Shown: positions 1 through 5,484, counted from the first letter of the stretch. The stretch: 7,774 nucleotides of DNA from Nitrospira sp. (GCA_025363325.1 JANYEF010000562.1:1-7774), one strand, 5' to 3'. A program made the numbers and translations. The notes: generated from the sequence alone by a model not told the origin.

Positions 1-213
1 GCGTTGAATGGCTTTTTTTAGCGTATCGCCAGGCATATTGGCTTCTTTGGCCTTCAAGATAGCCAGCCGGAGCCGCGGATTACCATCTGGGTCGGCACCT
101 GTACGCGCCGCAATCGTCACCTCGCGGATAATTCTCGTGAAAATCTTCCCGCGTTTGACATCCATGGCCCCTTTGTGCCGTTTAACCGTCGCCCAATGGC
201 TATGTCCACCCAT
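1..213 (-). CDS. yebC: YebC/PmpR-family protein, N-terminal 71 residues (3' end outside window)
   Basis: The first 71 codons, read from an ATG at 213-211, give a clear YebC N-terminus: MGGHSHWATVKRHKGA, then DVKRGKIFTRIIREVTIAAR, then GADPDGNPRLRLAILKAKEA and NMPGDTLKKAIQR. This matches the family start (GHSKWANIKHRKAAQDAKRGKIFTK...) almost position for position. YebC proteins are cytoplasmic. They have long been annotated as transcriptional regulators, and more recent work links members to translation of difficult (for example polyproline) stretches, so the exact role is open. The start is fixed by the conserved MGGHS and by a GGAG Shine-Dalgarno at 222-219, 5-6 nt upstream. An ATG 11 nt further upstream hits a stop after two codons. 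The gene runs off the left edge in frame. It has its own candidate promoter and is separated from the upstream operon by a strong terminator. Confidence 0.93.
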   Translation of the reverse strand, partial: MGGHSHWATVKRHKGAMDVKRGKIFTRIIREVTIAARTGADPDGNPRLRLAILKAKEANMPGDTLKKAIQR

Positions 214-286
214 GCTCACTCCATGCAGCCGGACTCATAGGGGACCGACCGCGCAAGAATGTGATCTCAATCGATAAGAGCCTGTA

Positions 287-316
287 CTCGTAGCACAGGG
301 TTTGGAAAGGTGTCAA
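287..316 (-). promoter_or_regulatory. Candidate sigma70-like promoter for yebC
   Basis: On the minus strand a perfect -35 TTGACA (316-311) is followed after 18 nt by TACGAG (292-287), preceded by TGC as an extended -10. It lies about 75 nt upstream of the yebC start and below the terminator at 377-408, as an independent promoter should. The -10 is a weak match, so the call is moderate. The promoter proposed for the Mrp operon has the same architecture (TTGACT, 18 nt, TACGGT with TG upstream). Confidence 0.45.
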
Positions 317-376
317 TTATGCGGGAGGGTGACCAGCAATAGAACCACTGGCCGAGCTTCGTGGCCTCTCTAACTG

Positions 377-408
377 AAAGGCCCATCCAGAGAACTGGAT
401 GGGCCTTT
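377..408. terminator. Perfect 14-bp hairpin, probably a bidirectional terminator
   Basis: The stem AAAGGCCCATCCAG (377-390) pairs perfectly with CTGGATGGGCCTTT (395-408) around a four-base AGAA loop. The A-run and T-run at the ends give each strand a short U-tract. It sits 27 nt past the stop codon of the PCP_red gene and upstream of the yebC promoter, so on the minus strand it would end the Mrp/PCP_red operon transcript. Confidence 0.85.
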
Positions 409-435
409 GTTGGCGCACTCGCACGAGCCCAATCC

Positions 436-1194
436 TTACATGAACTTCATGAACTTATCTTTCGCGTCATCCATCACTTGAGCCGTAATGGTCGCCATCC
501 CGCGCTCCTTCGCCACCCGCTCAACCTCTTTGCGGGCCATTGGACGGATGAAGTCTGGAATATTCTCAAGCCGTTTCTCAGCCTCAGGCGTCCAGGTCAT
601 CCCGTTGCTCGATTCGCCCTTGGAATCGTCCATCACTTGCAGCGTGATCGTCTGGTACCCCTGCTTGCGAGCAAAGGCCTCCACACTGCTCTGCACCATC
701 GGCTTCACAAATGAGGGGAGGCGGTCGAGTTTTTCCTTCGCATCAGCCGACCAGGTAAACTCTGTAGTCGCCGTTCCAGCATTGCCGGGCTTACCGCCCG
801 AGGTAAGTCCCATTTCAGCCACCATCGCGGAGAAGGGGCAACCGCCGCCGGACTTCTCTCCAGGCTTGGCTGCCGGTGCAGCCGTCGCTGCTGCTACCGC
901 CGGCTGGCCTCCTTGAATCTTCTCGTTCAGCTGTGCCGCCATCTGACCAGAGCTTGTGGTTGCTTCGTCTTTCAACGTACCCCGCGTCATCTCAAAAGGC
1001 TCGGCCTCAACAGTACGCCCACCCAGCTTCACCCCGAGAGAACTGACCATCTGGGTTTCGCCTGGATTCGTCACCATCGAGAACTTGGCATTGCAAGAGG
1101 GACAGCCGAAGAACACGCCGAGCGTGCCCTCGCCAGGCTTCTCCACCTTTTCAAAGTTCATGTAGGTTTCACAGTTAAGGCACACAAATTTCAT
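436..1194 (-). CDS. Zinc-ribbon protein with two tandem PCP_red (protochlorophyllide reductase C-terminal-like) domains
   Basis: This 252-residue protein has three parts. Residues 1-60 form a zinc-ribbon or Fe-S knuckle with Cys5-x2-Cys8 and Cys31-x2-Cys34. A linker at about 95-118 is rich in Ala, Pro and Gly and ends in GGGCPF (Cys119). Two repeats follow at 146-192 and 199-245, both running TW...A...L..(I/L)P.F(V/I)(K/R)PM...VE..A...G...TIT.QVMDD.K. This is the PCP_red domain otherwise found at the C-terminus of the ChlB/BchB subunit of dark-operative protochlorophyllide reductase. No other chlorophyll gene is visible, so a redox or Fe-S role is inferred rather than pigment synthesis. The chosen start (1194-1192) has an AGGAG 7 nt upstream and begins directly at the zinc ribbon. 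A longer reading from 1401 would lie inside the mrp gene and is rejected. The start is 25 nt after the mrp stop, so the two are probably co-transcribed. Confidence 0.85.
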   Translation of the reverse strand: MKFVCLNCETYMNFEKVEKPGEGTLGVFFGCPSCNAKFSMVTNPGETQMVSSLGVKLGGRTVEAEPFEMTRGTLKDEATTSSGQMAAQLNEKIQGGQPAVAAATAAPAAKPGEKSGGGCPFSAMVAEMGLTSGGKPGNAGTATTEFTWSADAKEKLDRLPSFVKPMVQSSVEAFARKQGYQTITLQVMDDSKGESSNGMTWTPEAEKRLENIPDFIRPMARKEVERVAKERGMATITAQVMDDAKDKFMKFM

Positions 1195-1219
1195 GGCATC
1201 TCCTCTTTGGTACGTGACA

Positions 1220-2140
1220 TCATAGCTTGTCGGCAAGCACCTTCTTGTAATCGATGAGCGTCCTGATGCGCCCGGCAATTTCCTGGTACCGTTGAATCGT
1301 CGGATAGGTTTCGTCGAGCAGGGGCTCTCCCTTGTCGAAGGTGCGCGCGAGTTTCCGGTCGAAGGGAATCCGCCCGAGCAACGGCAAATCCAGCATCTCA
1401 CACATCGCCTCGGTGTTGCCTTCGAACAACTCGTTCACTTCACCACAAGAAGGACAGCGATACTCGCTCATATTCTCGACCATGCCTATGACCTTGATAC
1501 CTATGTCGCGGGCATAGGTGACCGACTTCTGCACCACATCCGATGCCACTTCTGAAAGCGTCGTGACGACAATCGCTCCCGCCAGGTCTGGAATAAACCC
1601 GGCGATGACCGGCGGCTTGTCCGCTGCGGCACCGGGAGGCAAATCGACCAGTAGATAATCGAGCTCACCCCAGACGACATCGGCCAAGAATTCTCGAATG
1701 ACATTCATTTCCATCAACCCTAACCAGACCGGGCTGACATCCATAGGCCCTTTCCAACGGACCGGCGACGCATCTTCCAGGAAGAAATCCATCGACGCGA
1801 CTTTCACCCCGAGCGGCCCGACCGGGGGAATCGCCCCCGCAGGCCCCATGGTCAAGGACTGGCCGTGCAACCCCAACATGCGAGGCACACAGGGTCCGTT
1901 CAAATCCACGTCTAAGATTCCGACCTTCGCTCCCTGCCGCGCAAAGGCCAAGGCCAAGTTGACCGTGGTCATGCTCTTGCCCACGCCGCCTTTTCCGCTC
2001 ATGACCACCAGCTTGTGCTTGATGCCGGCCATGCGAGCATGAACCAGTTTGGTATTTCCCGAGATTTGTGCGAGGACCTTGGCGTCGTCTGAATACTTCA
2101 ATTTGCCAAGAATGGCCTTCAGATCTTTTTCGACCGCCAT
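1220..2140 (-). CDS. Mrp/NBP35 (ApbC)-family P-loop ATPase, Fe-S carrier type
   Basis: This 306-residue SIMIBI-class ATPase has the deviant Walker A GKGGVGKS at 49-56, DVDLNGPCVPRMLG at 77-90 (switch I region) and DLPPG at 166-170 (switch II/Walker B). A CPSC motif at 229-232, just after VENMSEYR, matches the cysteine pair that bridges a [4Fe-4S] cluster between two monomers in Mrp/ApbC/Nbp35 proteins. Family members act in the cytoplasm as Fe-S cluster carriers or scaffolds. The N-terminal MIP18/DUF59 domain of classical Mrp is absent; about 40 residues of other sequence precede the ATPase core. The stretch after DLPPG reads AAADKPPVIAGF instead of the usual TGD, a subgroup feature. A GAGGGG Shine-Dalgarno lies 9 nt before the ATG. 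It is the first gene of a two-gene operon with the PCP_red protein. Confidence 0.92.
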   Translation of the reverse strand: MAVEKDLKAILGKLKYSDDAKVLAQISGNTKLVHARMAGIKHKLVVMSGKGGVGKSMTTVNLALAFARQGAKVGILDVDLNGPCVPRMLGLHGQSLTMGPAGAIPPVGPLGVKVASMDFFLEDASPVRWKGPMDVSPVWLGLMEMNVIREFLADVVWGELDYLLVDLPPGAAADKPPVIAGFIPDLAGAIVVTTLSEVASDVVQKSVTYARDIGIKVIGMVENMSEYRCPSCGEVNELFEGNTEAMCEMLDLPLLGRIPFDRKLARTFDKGEPLLDETYPTIQRYQEIAGRIRTLIDYKKVLADKL

Positions 2141-2181
2141 AACGGGAACCCCTCGCTAACTGGGCGAATACACAGAGGATG

Positions 2182-2211
2182 ACCGTAACACAGGGATTTC
2201 CGGGGAGTCAA
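2182..2211 (-). promoter_or_regulatory. Candidate sigma70-like promoter for the Mrp/PCP_red operon
   Basis: On the minus strand TTGACT (2211-2206) is followed after an 18-nt spacer by TACGGT (2187-2182), with TGT in front as an extended -10. The -10 ends 41 nt before the mrp ATG. The small palindrome CGCCAGATGGCG (2229-2240) lies just upstream of the -35. It could be an operator or the end of the preceding TA transcript; it has no T-tract. Confidence 0.45.
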
Positions 2212-2264
2212 ACTCCACACATCCAGTCCGCCAGATGGCGCACATACCGATGCCTAAGGCTAAG

Positions 2265-2528
2265 CTAACCGGCACGCTGCTGTTTGGCCCGTCCGGTTGA
2301 GCGACGGGTTAGACGTGCAGTGGTCGCAGCGACATCCAGAAGTCCTCGTAACGCCTCGTTGACCGCCTTAGCATTCGGAAACGCTTCGGCGAGCTCGGGT
2401 TCGAGAACGACAACATTTGTCTCCCTGGCGGCCCGAGCAGCATACTTCCCGCGCACGAGCTTGCCAAAGTCCGACCGCCTGTATTCCGGCCGCAGGTCGT
2501 CGCCTGCTTTACGATTCCCTCTCTTCAT
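2265..2528 (-). CDS. Putative antitoxin partner of the BrnT-type toxin
   Basis: An 87-residue basic protein. The recognisable region is DDLRPEYRRSDFGKLVRGKY (10-29) followed by VVVLEPELAEAFPNAKAVNE (39-58) and ALRGLL. The pattern 'D-RPEYD-x-G-x-V-RG-KY ... L(E/D)P-x-(V/L)AE-x-FP-x-A-x-x-VNEALR' is one I know from short proteins encoded directly downstream of BrnT/DUF497 toxins. It is not the CopG-like ribbon-helix-helix BrnA of Brucella. The antitoxin role is inferred from position: the ORF overlaps the 3' end of the toxin gene by 20 nt in another frame. A strong AAAGGAG Shine-Dalgarno lies about 5 nt before the ATG (2528-2526), inside the toxin coding sequence, which favours high antitoxin output. 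The C-terminal 20 residues are Arg/Lys-rich and could contact DNA or RNA. Confidence 0.7.
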   Translation of the reverse strand: MKRGNRKAGDDLRPEYRRSDFGKLVRGKYAARAARETNVVVLEPELAEAFPNAKAVNEALRGLLDVAATTARLTRRSTGRAKQQRAG

Positions 2529-2787
2529 AGATTCTCCTTTCCTGCCTCGTTACCAGACGAGCACTGATCATGCGAATAGTTTCACCTTCATCGGTGTGTG
2601 CCACGACCAGAAGACGATCCTGACTCGAATTGCCAAAGGTGACAAAGCGCTGCTCCTGACCAGAATGGTCTGGATCGGAGCCGGTGATCGAAAGCGTATC
2701 ATGGAAGACCGTTGAGGCCTCTTCAAATGAGACCCCGTGCTTTTTCAGATTCGCAGCGGCTTTCTTCGGGTCCCAAGAAAATTTCAT
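2509..2787 (-). CDS. brnT: BrnT-family (DUF497) ribonuclease-type toxin
   Basis: This 92-residue protein starts MKFSWDPKKAAANLKKHGVS followed by FEEASTVFHDTL, the diagnostic BrnT N-terminus (F.WD..KA..N..KHGVSFEEA..VF.D). It continues with the beta-strand core RFVTFGNSSQDRLLVVAHTD and the conserved C-terminal ISARLVTRQERRIYEE. The length is normal for BrnT, a type II toxin with a RelE-like fold that cleaves RNA and is neutralised by the protein encoded next to it. Toxin-first order and a 20-nt overlap with the antitoxin gene are typical of this family. I chose ATG 2787-2785 because the conserved sequence begins there; an in-frame TTG at 2808 would add seven unconserved residues. No Shine-Dalgarno precedes the ATG, but a TATGAT -10 box lies exactly where a leaderless transcript would need it. 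Confidence 0.85.
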   Translation of the reverse strand: MKFSWDPKKAAANLKKHGVSFEEASTVFHDTLSITGSDPDHSGQEQRFVTFGNSSQDRLLVVAHTDEGETIRMISARLVTRQERRIYEERES

Positions 2788-2793
2788 GCAGCC

Positions 2794-2799
2794 ATCATA
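2794..2799 (-). promoter_or_regulatory. Possible -10 box (TATGAT) for a leaderless brnT transcript
   Basis: TATGAT (2799-2794, minus strand) is followed by six bases and then the brnT ATG. The expected transcription start would fall on the A of the start codon. No convincing -35 lies 16-18 nt upstream (AGACGT is the nearest), so this is tentative. Confidence 0.3.
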
Positions 2800-2818
2800 C
2801 CCGCTCAAGCTTCAGCAC

Positions 2819-2899
2819 GTCTAACGATCCAATTGACTCGACGGCATAAGCGGGCGAAGGCGCGTTAGCGACGCCGTCCCGTAGAAGCGGCTGTTAGGC
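2819..2899. repeat. attC-like symmetric site (degenerate) between TA genes
   Basis: The ends GTCTAAC (2819-2825) and GTTAGGC (2893-2899) fit the integron attC consensus RYYYAAC...GTTRRRY and pair over 7 of 7 bases, counting one G-T wobble. An inner pair GACGGC (2840-2845) and GCCGTC (2873-2878) is perfectly complementary and lies exactly 14 nt inside each end. The 14-nt segments between outer and inner boxes pair poorly, so if this is an attC it is degenerate or of an unusual type. The stop codon of the HigA remnant (2896-2894) lies inside the outer box, as cassette genes often end. No integrase is in the window. Confidence 0.35.
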
Positions 2900-3022
2900 C
2901 GCTGTTAACCGGACCTTTCCGACCTTGCCGAGTTTCACATGCTGCTTGGCTTGTCAGAGATCGTGGTTGTACTGCATGGCAAGCCAACTCTCCGGAGAAC
3001 GGCCAAGCGCCTGGAAAGGCGT
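2894..3022 (-). pseudogene. HigA-type antitoxin, C-terminal remnant with in-frame stop
   Basis: The minus-strand frame ending at the TAA at 2896-2894 reads FQALGRSPESWLAMQYNHDL, then a TGA, then QAKQHVKLGKVGKVRLTAA. This matches the C-terminal part of HigA/VapI-like antitoxins, where ...ALGTSPEFWLNLQ..YDLW.A... is typical. The TGA (2956-2954) stands where family members have Trp (TGG), so it is a simple nonsense change. The helix-turn-helix N-terminal half is missing: the frame starts abruptly 12 nt past the stop of the VapB gene, with no start codon in front. This is a truncated, decayed gene, probably fused to its position by recombination. No HigB toxin is visible nearby. Confidence 0.72.
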
Positions 3023-3034
3023 AGCACCATATAA

Positions 3035-3244
3035 TCATGAAGCCGCCTTAATACGACCTTCCCGCATCGCGCCGAGATCTCCCTCCCACTCAATCTTGCC
3101 ACGCAACCGGCGAATGCCTTCTTGTCCCTTCACCTTGATCAGCAATCGAAGGCCCTCTTCCACCACCGCTTTCTTAGTCGAAAGCCCGGCGGCCTTCATT
3201 ACTCGCTGCATCAAGCTATTGTCGATCACGATGTTGGTACGCAT
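3035..3244 (-). CDS. vapB: Orphan VapB-type antitoxin (DUF2191-like)
   Basis: A 69-residue protein beginning MRTNIVIDNSLMQRVMKAAG and continuing LSTKKAVVEEGLRLLIKVKG, then LRGKIEWEGDLGAMR. This is the full VapB pattern: a short N-terminal DNA-binding beta-strand and helix (RTNIVIDD.L...), the K(R/K)..VEEALR helix, and the C-terminal toxin-binding RGKI.WEGDL..MR. The start at 3244-3242 has a strong GGAGG four nt upstream; an upstream in-frame start at 3277 would add 11 unconserved residues. VapB normally represses its own operon and blocks a PIN-domain VapC ribonuclease encoded immediately downstream. Here the downstream DNA holds no VapC, only the HigA remnant, so the gene is an orphan. It could still act as an antitoxin for a VapC elsewhere, or be decaying. 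Confidence 0.82.
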   Translation of the reverse strand: MRTNIVIDNSLMQRVMKAAGLSTKKAVVEEGLRLLIKVKGQEGIRRLRGKIEWEGDLGAMREGRIKAAS

Positions 3245-3279
3245 AGCTCCTCCGACATGAAATGTGTAAATATTCATAA

Positions 3280-3308
3280 ATGATACGCACGTGAATCAGT
3301 AGGAGCAA
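3280..3308 (-). promoter_or_regulatory. Candidate promoter of the orphan vapB gene
   Basis: On the minus strand a good -10 TATCAT (3285-3280) follows TTGCTC (3308-3303) after 17 nt. The AT-rich stretch between the -10 and the start codon contains TGAATATTTACA, which has a central AATATT palindrome. VapB-type repressors bind such sites, but no clear operator dyad can be assigned. Confidence 0.4.
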
Positions 3309-3350
3309 GCGAAGAGAACGTCGGTGTAGGTAGCGCAGGAAACGCGAGGC

Positions 3351-3395
3351 GGTCAAATCAGTCATGCTAGCAGAATAGACTCATCCTGATTGACC
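3351..3395. repeat. Inverted repeat between the three-gene operon and vapB
   Basis: GGTCAAATCAG (3351-3361) and CTGATTGACC (3386-3395) are inverted copies, ten paired bases with one bulged A, separated by 24 nt that contain the palindrome GCTAGC. The structure lies downstream of the last gene of the 3462-5254 operon. It has no T-tract, so it is not a standard terminator. It may be an mRNA 3' stabiliser or a relic of a small element. Confidence 0.4.
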
Positions 3396-3461
3396 ATATG
3401 CAAGAATCACCGGGTCAGAAAAGACTCCCGATACATTTTCCTATCCCCGTATGCGCAAAAC

Positions 3462-3920
3462 TTATTGATGGCCTGGAGAATCGGTAGCATCTTTATTGAT
3501 CAAAACTATGCGAGAACGGTACGCAATCTTTTTTCCCTGTTTGTCGTATGCTAAAGCACCTTTCTTGATCTCGTGATCTCCAAAAACCAAAGCATGTGCC
3601 GGATTTGGAGGTTCGTCCTCGCCGATCCCTATAGGATCGCGTACTACTCTGCAGCCATATGCTCTGGCCACTCCGGCTTGGAATCCTGCGACGTGAAAAG
3701 GTCTATCAGGTGCCCTATCTCTCGTCTCTTCTGGACTCGAAAGGGACCCCAGATCGACTGAGAATGGATAGTCCTTCTTCATCTCGCCTGAGGCAGGTCG
3801 GTATTGTCCGTTTTCAACCTCCTGAAGCGGAAACTTTGAAGGCGCTACCCTAAAATAAAGCCACTCATCATTGGGGATGCTTGGATCATCAATATCTGGT
3901 GGGAGAGGCCTTGGCGGCAT
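3462..3920 (-). CDS. Conserved hypothetical protein with NPAHALV motif, third gene of TIGR04255 operon
   Basis: A 152-residue soluble protein with no signal peptide or membrane segment. Visible blocks are PNDEWLYFRV (16-25), YRPASGEMK (40-48), FSVDL (53-57), FHVAGFQAGVARAYGCRVVRDP (75-96, a likely alpha/beta unit) and NPAHALVFGDH (106-116). I recall similar small proteins in which a 'PAHALV.G' block with conserved His follows a 'D-W-L-R.....W......RPSS.AF....SVD' start. No activity is known to me. The start at 3920-3918 is 18 nt after the stop of the middle gene, with no clear Shine-Dalgarno, so expression may depend on coupling. The polar, basic C-terminus (from about residue 118) looks unconserved. 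Function unknown. Confidence 0.75.
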   Translation of the reverse strand: MPPRPLPPDIDDPSIPNDEWLYFRVAPSKFPLQEVENGQYRPASGEMKKDYPFSVDLGSLSSPEETRDRAPDRPFHVAGFQAGVARAYGCRVVRDPIGIGEDEPPNPAHALVFGDHEIKKGALAYDKQGKKIAYRSRIVLINKDATDSPGHQ

Positions 3921-3938
3921 TGAGGCGGAATAACGCTG

Positions 3939-4436
3939 TTACCCAGTAGTCAGCCAGGAAAGGAGATCTTCAACGTCAGAGAGCGACTCCAACGGGAGTT
4001 CGTGATCCAATTCGCCAGTTGTTACACTTGGATCAAACCTCAGATAACGATAGGAGGAGTCCGGACCAATTTCGATGTCCAGCTCTCTCTGCCGCACTCT
4101 CCACTCAAGCTGAATGCCACCGCTGGCTAGAGGAACTACCCTAGGTCGTGGAGGGTTATGTTGGGGAATTGCGTCAATTAAATCAATCGCAGCAAGCACG
4201 GTGTCGTATGAAGGGGGATGCCCTCCATAGCTATCCCAATTCTCTTGCAAGGTAAAGCACCCGGCAATACTCAAGACTGGTTCTTTTTGCCACGTCCATT
4301 GAGGGTCGATCTTAAAAACAGCAATCCCATGTGACGTAGTCTTCACCATATAGGAACGTCGAGCGCATCTGCGACTCTCCATTTCTTCTCTGAGAACTGG
4401 CGTTGCCTGATTGCTCGCGGCATCACTTGTGATCAT
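3939..4436 (-). CDS. Conserved hypothetical protein with NWDSYG motif, second gene of TIGR04255 operon
   Basis: A 165-residue protein. Its marked features are QENWDSYGGHPPSYDTVLAA (64-83), then PRVVPLASGGIQLEWRVRQR (98-117) and LDIEIGPDSSYRYLRF (119-134). I recognise the order '(E)NWDSYG..PPS...A..L.......P.VVP...GG(I/V)QLEW......L(D/E)IEI.PDG' from small hypothetical proteins encoded with TIGR04255 genes. The beta-rich GGIQLEW/LDIEI part suggests a compact alpha+beta fold. The start is placed at 4436-4434 because its ATG overlaps the TGA of the upstream gene as ATGA, giving translational coupling, with GGGGA upstream. A longer reading from 4523 would lie inside the upstream gene and adds an Arg-rich shadow sequence. 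Function unknown. Confidence 0.78.
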   Translation of the reverse strand: MITSDAASNQATPVLREEMESRRCARRSYMVKTTSHGIAVFKIDPQWTWQKEPVLSIAGCFTLQENWDSYGGHPPSYDTVLAAIDLIDAIPQHNPPRPRVVPLASGGIQLEWRVRQRELDIEIGPDSSYRYLRFDPSVTTGELDHELPLESLSDVEDLLSWLTTG

Positions 4437-5254
4437 TTTGTGCGTCCCCAACGTTCGTGAAAAGCTGCGGTCGTGAAATCGGTAAACCCTTCTACGACCC
4501 ATTCTCGACCAAGATCTAACCAATGAAAAATGTCTTCGGTTGTAGAAGACAGGGGGCCTCCTCGCGCCGTGAGAGTCAGCTGGAGCACCTCTTTAGCATC
4601 ATTGGCTCTTATCACCGGCTCCATAGAGATGTATAGACGACCCTCATTATTGCGCAAAACATAACTAATATTCATCCCAACTGATTCGGGCGCTGGCAAA
4701 AACGTTCCTGAGTACCCGCCAGACCAAGGAGCTATTATTTTGTTCAGTTCTCCAAATGTCTTCCAACCTTGTTCGTACTCAATATGGTTCACATAAGTCA
4801 CTTCACACTGATTCACCTCAGGCTTACTGAAACCTTCCTCATGTAAAAACGCAAGAAAATGTTCCCATTCAGACAGGCATCTTTCTTTTATTCTTTCATA
4901 TCTCGGATAGGTTTCAGCCTCTTTCGCTTTTTTCCAGTTGTATATGAACCGGTCCTTCTGAATCTGGATGAGCTGATTCATGTCGCTATGTGTGAACCAG
5001 CAGCGAAGGGATGGTTCCGTCACCATTTCCACCCCCAAATCAGCTCTTTTGCGAGTTCGTGAAGTAAACTCCTCCTTTGTTTGGCCAAGAGGAGGTCTTA
5101 TCTCTGCGTGAGGATAACTCTGACGAATTTTGGCCCAGTAGAGTCCAATGTGAGGAATTGATAAACCTTGGATAGGGGCGAATTGAATCGATAGCACCGT
5201 CTCGATGACCGGTGGTTTATTGTAATCGCGGATGGTGTGAGCTGTCGAACTCAC
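4433..5254 (-). CDS. TIGR04255-family protein (sporadically distributed, function unknown)
   Basis: A 273-residue protein with the family hallmarks. PPVIETVLSIQFAPIQGL (14-31) is followed by IPHIGLYWAKIRQSYP, a basic LIQIQKDRFIYNWKK segment (95-109), CEVTYVNHIEY (150-160) and the C-terminal LDLGREWVVEGFTDFTTAAF (246-265) ending HERWGR. TIGR04255 members are known for scattered distribution on variable genome regions, and no biochemical role has been assigned that I know of. The predicted product is soluble and cytoplasmic. The start is a GTG (5254-5252) behind a weak TTAGG. It is the first gene of a three-gene operon, overlapping the next by 4 nt. Base composition by eye is AT-richer than the flanking housekeeping genes, consistent with acquisition by transfer (inference). 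Confidence 0.87.
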   Translation of the reverse strand: MSSTAHTIRDYNKPPVIETVLSIQFAPIQGLSIPHIGLYWAKIRQSYPHAEIRPPLGQTKEEFTSRTRKRADLGVEMVTEPSLRCWFTHSDMNQLIQIQKDRFIYNWKKAKEAETYPRYERIKERCLSEWEHFLAFLHEEGFSKPEVNQCEVTYVNHIEYEQGWKTFGELNKIIAPWSGGYSGTFLPAPESVGMNISYVLRNNEGRLYISMEPVIRANDAKEVLQLTLTARGGPLSSTTEDIFHWLDLGREWVVEGFTDFTTAAFHERWGRTK

Positions 5255-5346
5255 GATTAACCTAATAGGAGTAACAATTCAAAGGATGCTTCCACGGAGA
5301 AACGGGAGTTAAGGTTGAACAAACTCCGGTGAGATAAACCGGCCAC

Positions 5347-5375
5347 ACTATCGCTGATGGCCAATACATTGTCAA
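5347..5375 (-). promoter_or_regulatory. Candidate sigma70-like promoter of the TIGR04255 operon
   Basis: On the minus strand a perfect -35 TTGACA (5375-5370) is followed after 17 nt by GATAGT (5352-5347), four of six matches to TATAAT. The spacing is ideal and no competing site is seen. The transcript would have a leader of about 85 nt before the GTG start. Confidence 0.55.
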
Positions 5376-5466
5376 TCACAGGTGACAAAATCCCTCCATA
5401 AAAATCAGAAGGGACAGACCTAACCACCCAGACCAGTCGAACCTATGATGGTCAGAGATCTAATCA

Positions 5467-5484
5467 GATGTTACCAGTAACATC
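5467..5484. repeat. Short perfect palindrome
   Basis: GATGTTAC (5467-5474) and GTAACATC (5477-5484) are perfect inverted copies with only CA between them. The two-base gap is too short for a good RNA hairpin loop and suits a dimeric protein-binding site better. It lies about 90 nt upstream of the TIGR04255 promoter -35. Confidence 0.5.

Noticed and set aside
1195..1401. N-terminal extension of the PCP_red protein to an ATG at 1401
   Set aside because: The added 69 codons lie inside mrp in another frame. The conserved zinc ribbon and AGGAG support the start at 1194.
2229..2240. CGCCAGATGGCG as a terminator for the brnT operon
   Set aside because: The stem is only 5 bp with a 2-base loop and no T-tract. 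It is better left as a possible operator near the mrp promoter.
3407..3490. 27-residue minus-strand ORF overlapping the end of the NPAHALV gene (ends YRESFLTR)
   Set aside because: It has an ATG but no convincing Shine-Dalgarno, no recognised family, and is short enough to occur by chance.
4437..4523. N-terminal extension of the NWDSYG protein
   Set aside because: It lies within the TIGR04255 coding sequence and is Arg-rich shadow sequence. The ATGA overlap gives a better start.
5401..5434. GGGACAGACC-containing stretch resembling DNA seen near REP-associated transposases
   Set aside because: Only a ten-base resemblance from memory, with no transposase or second copy in the window.
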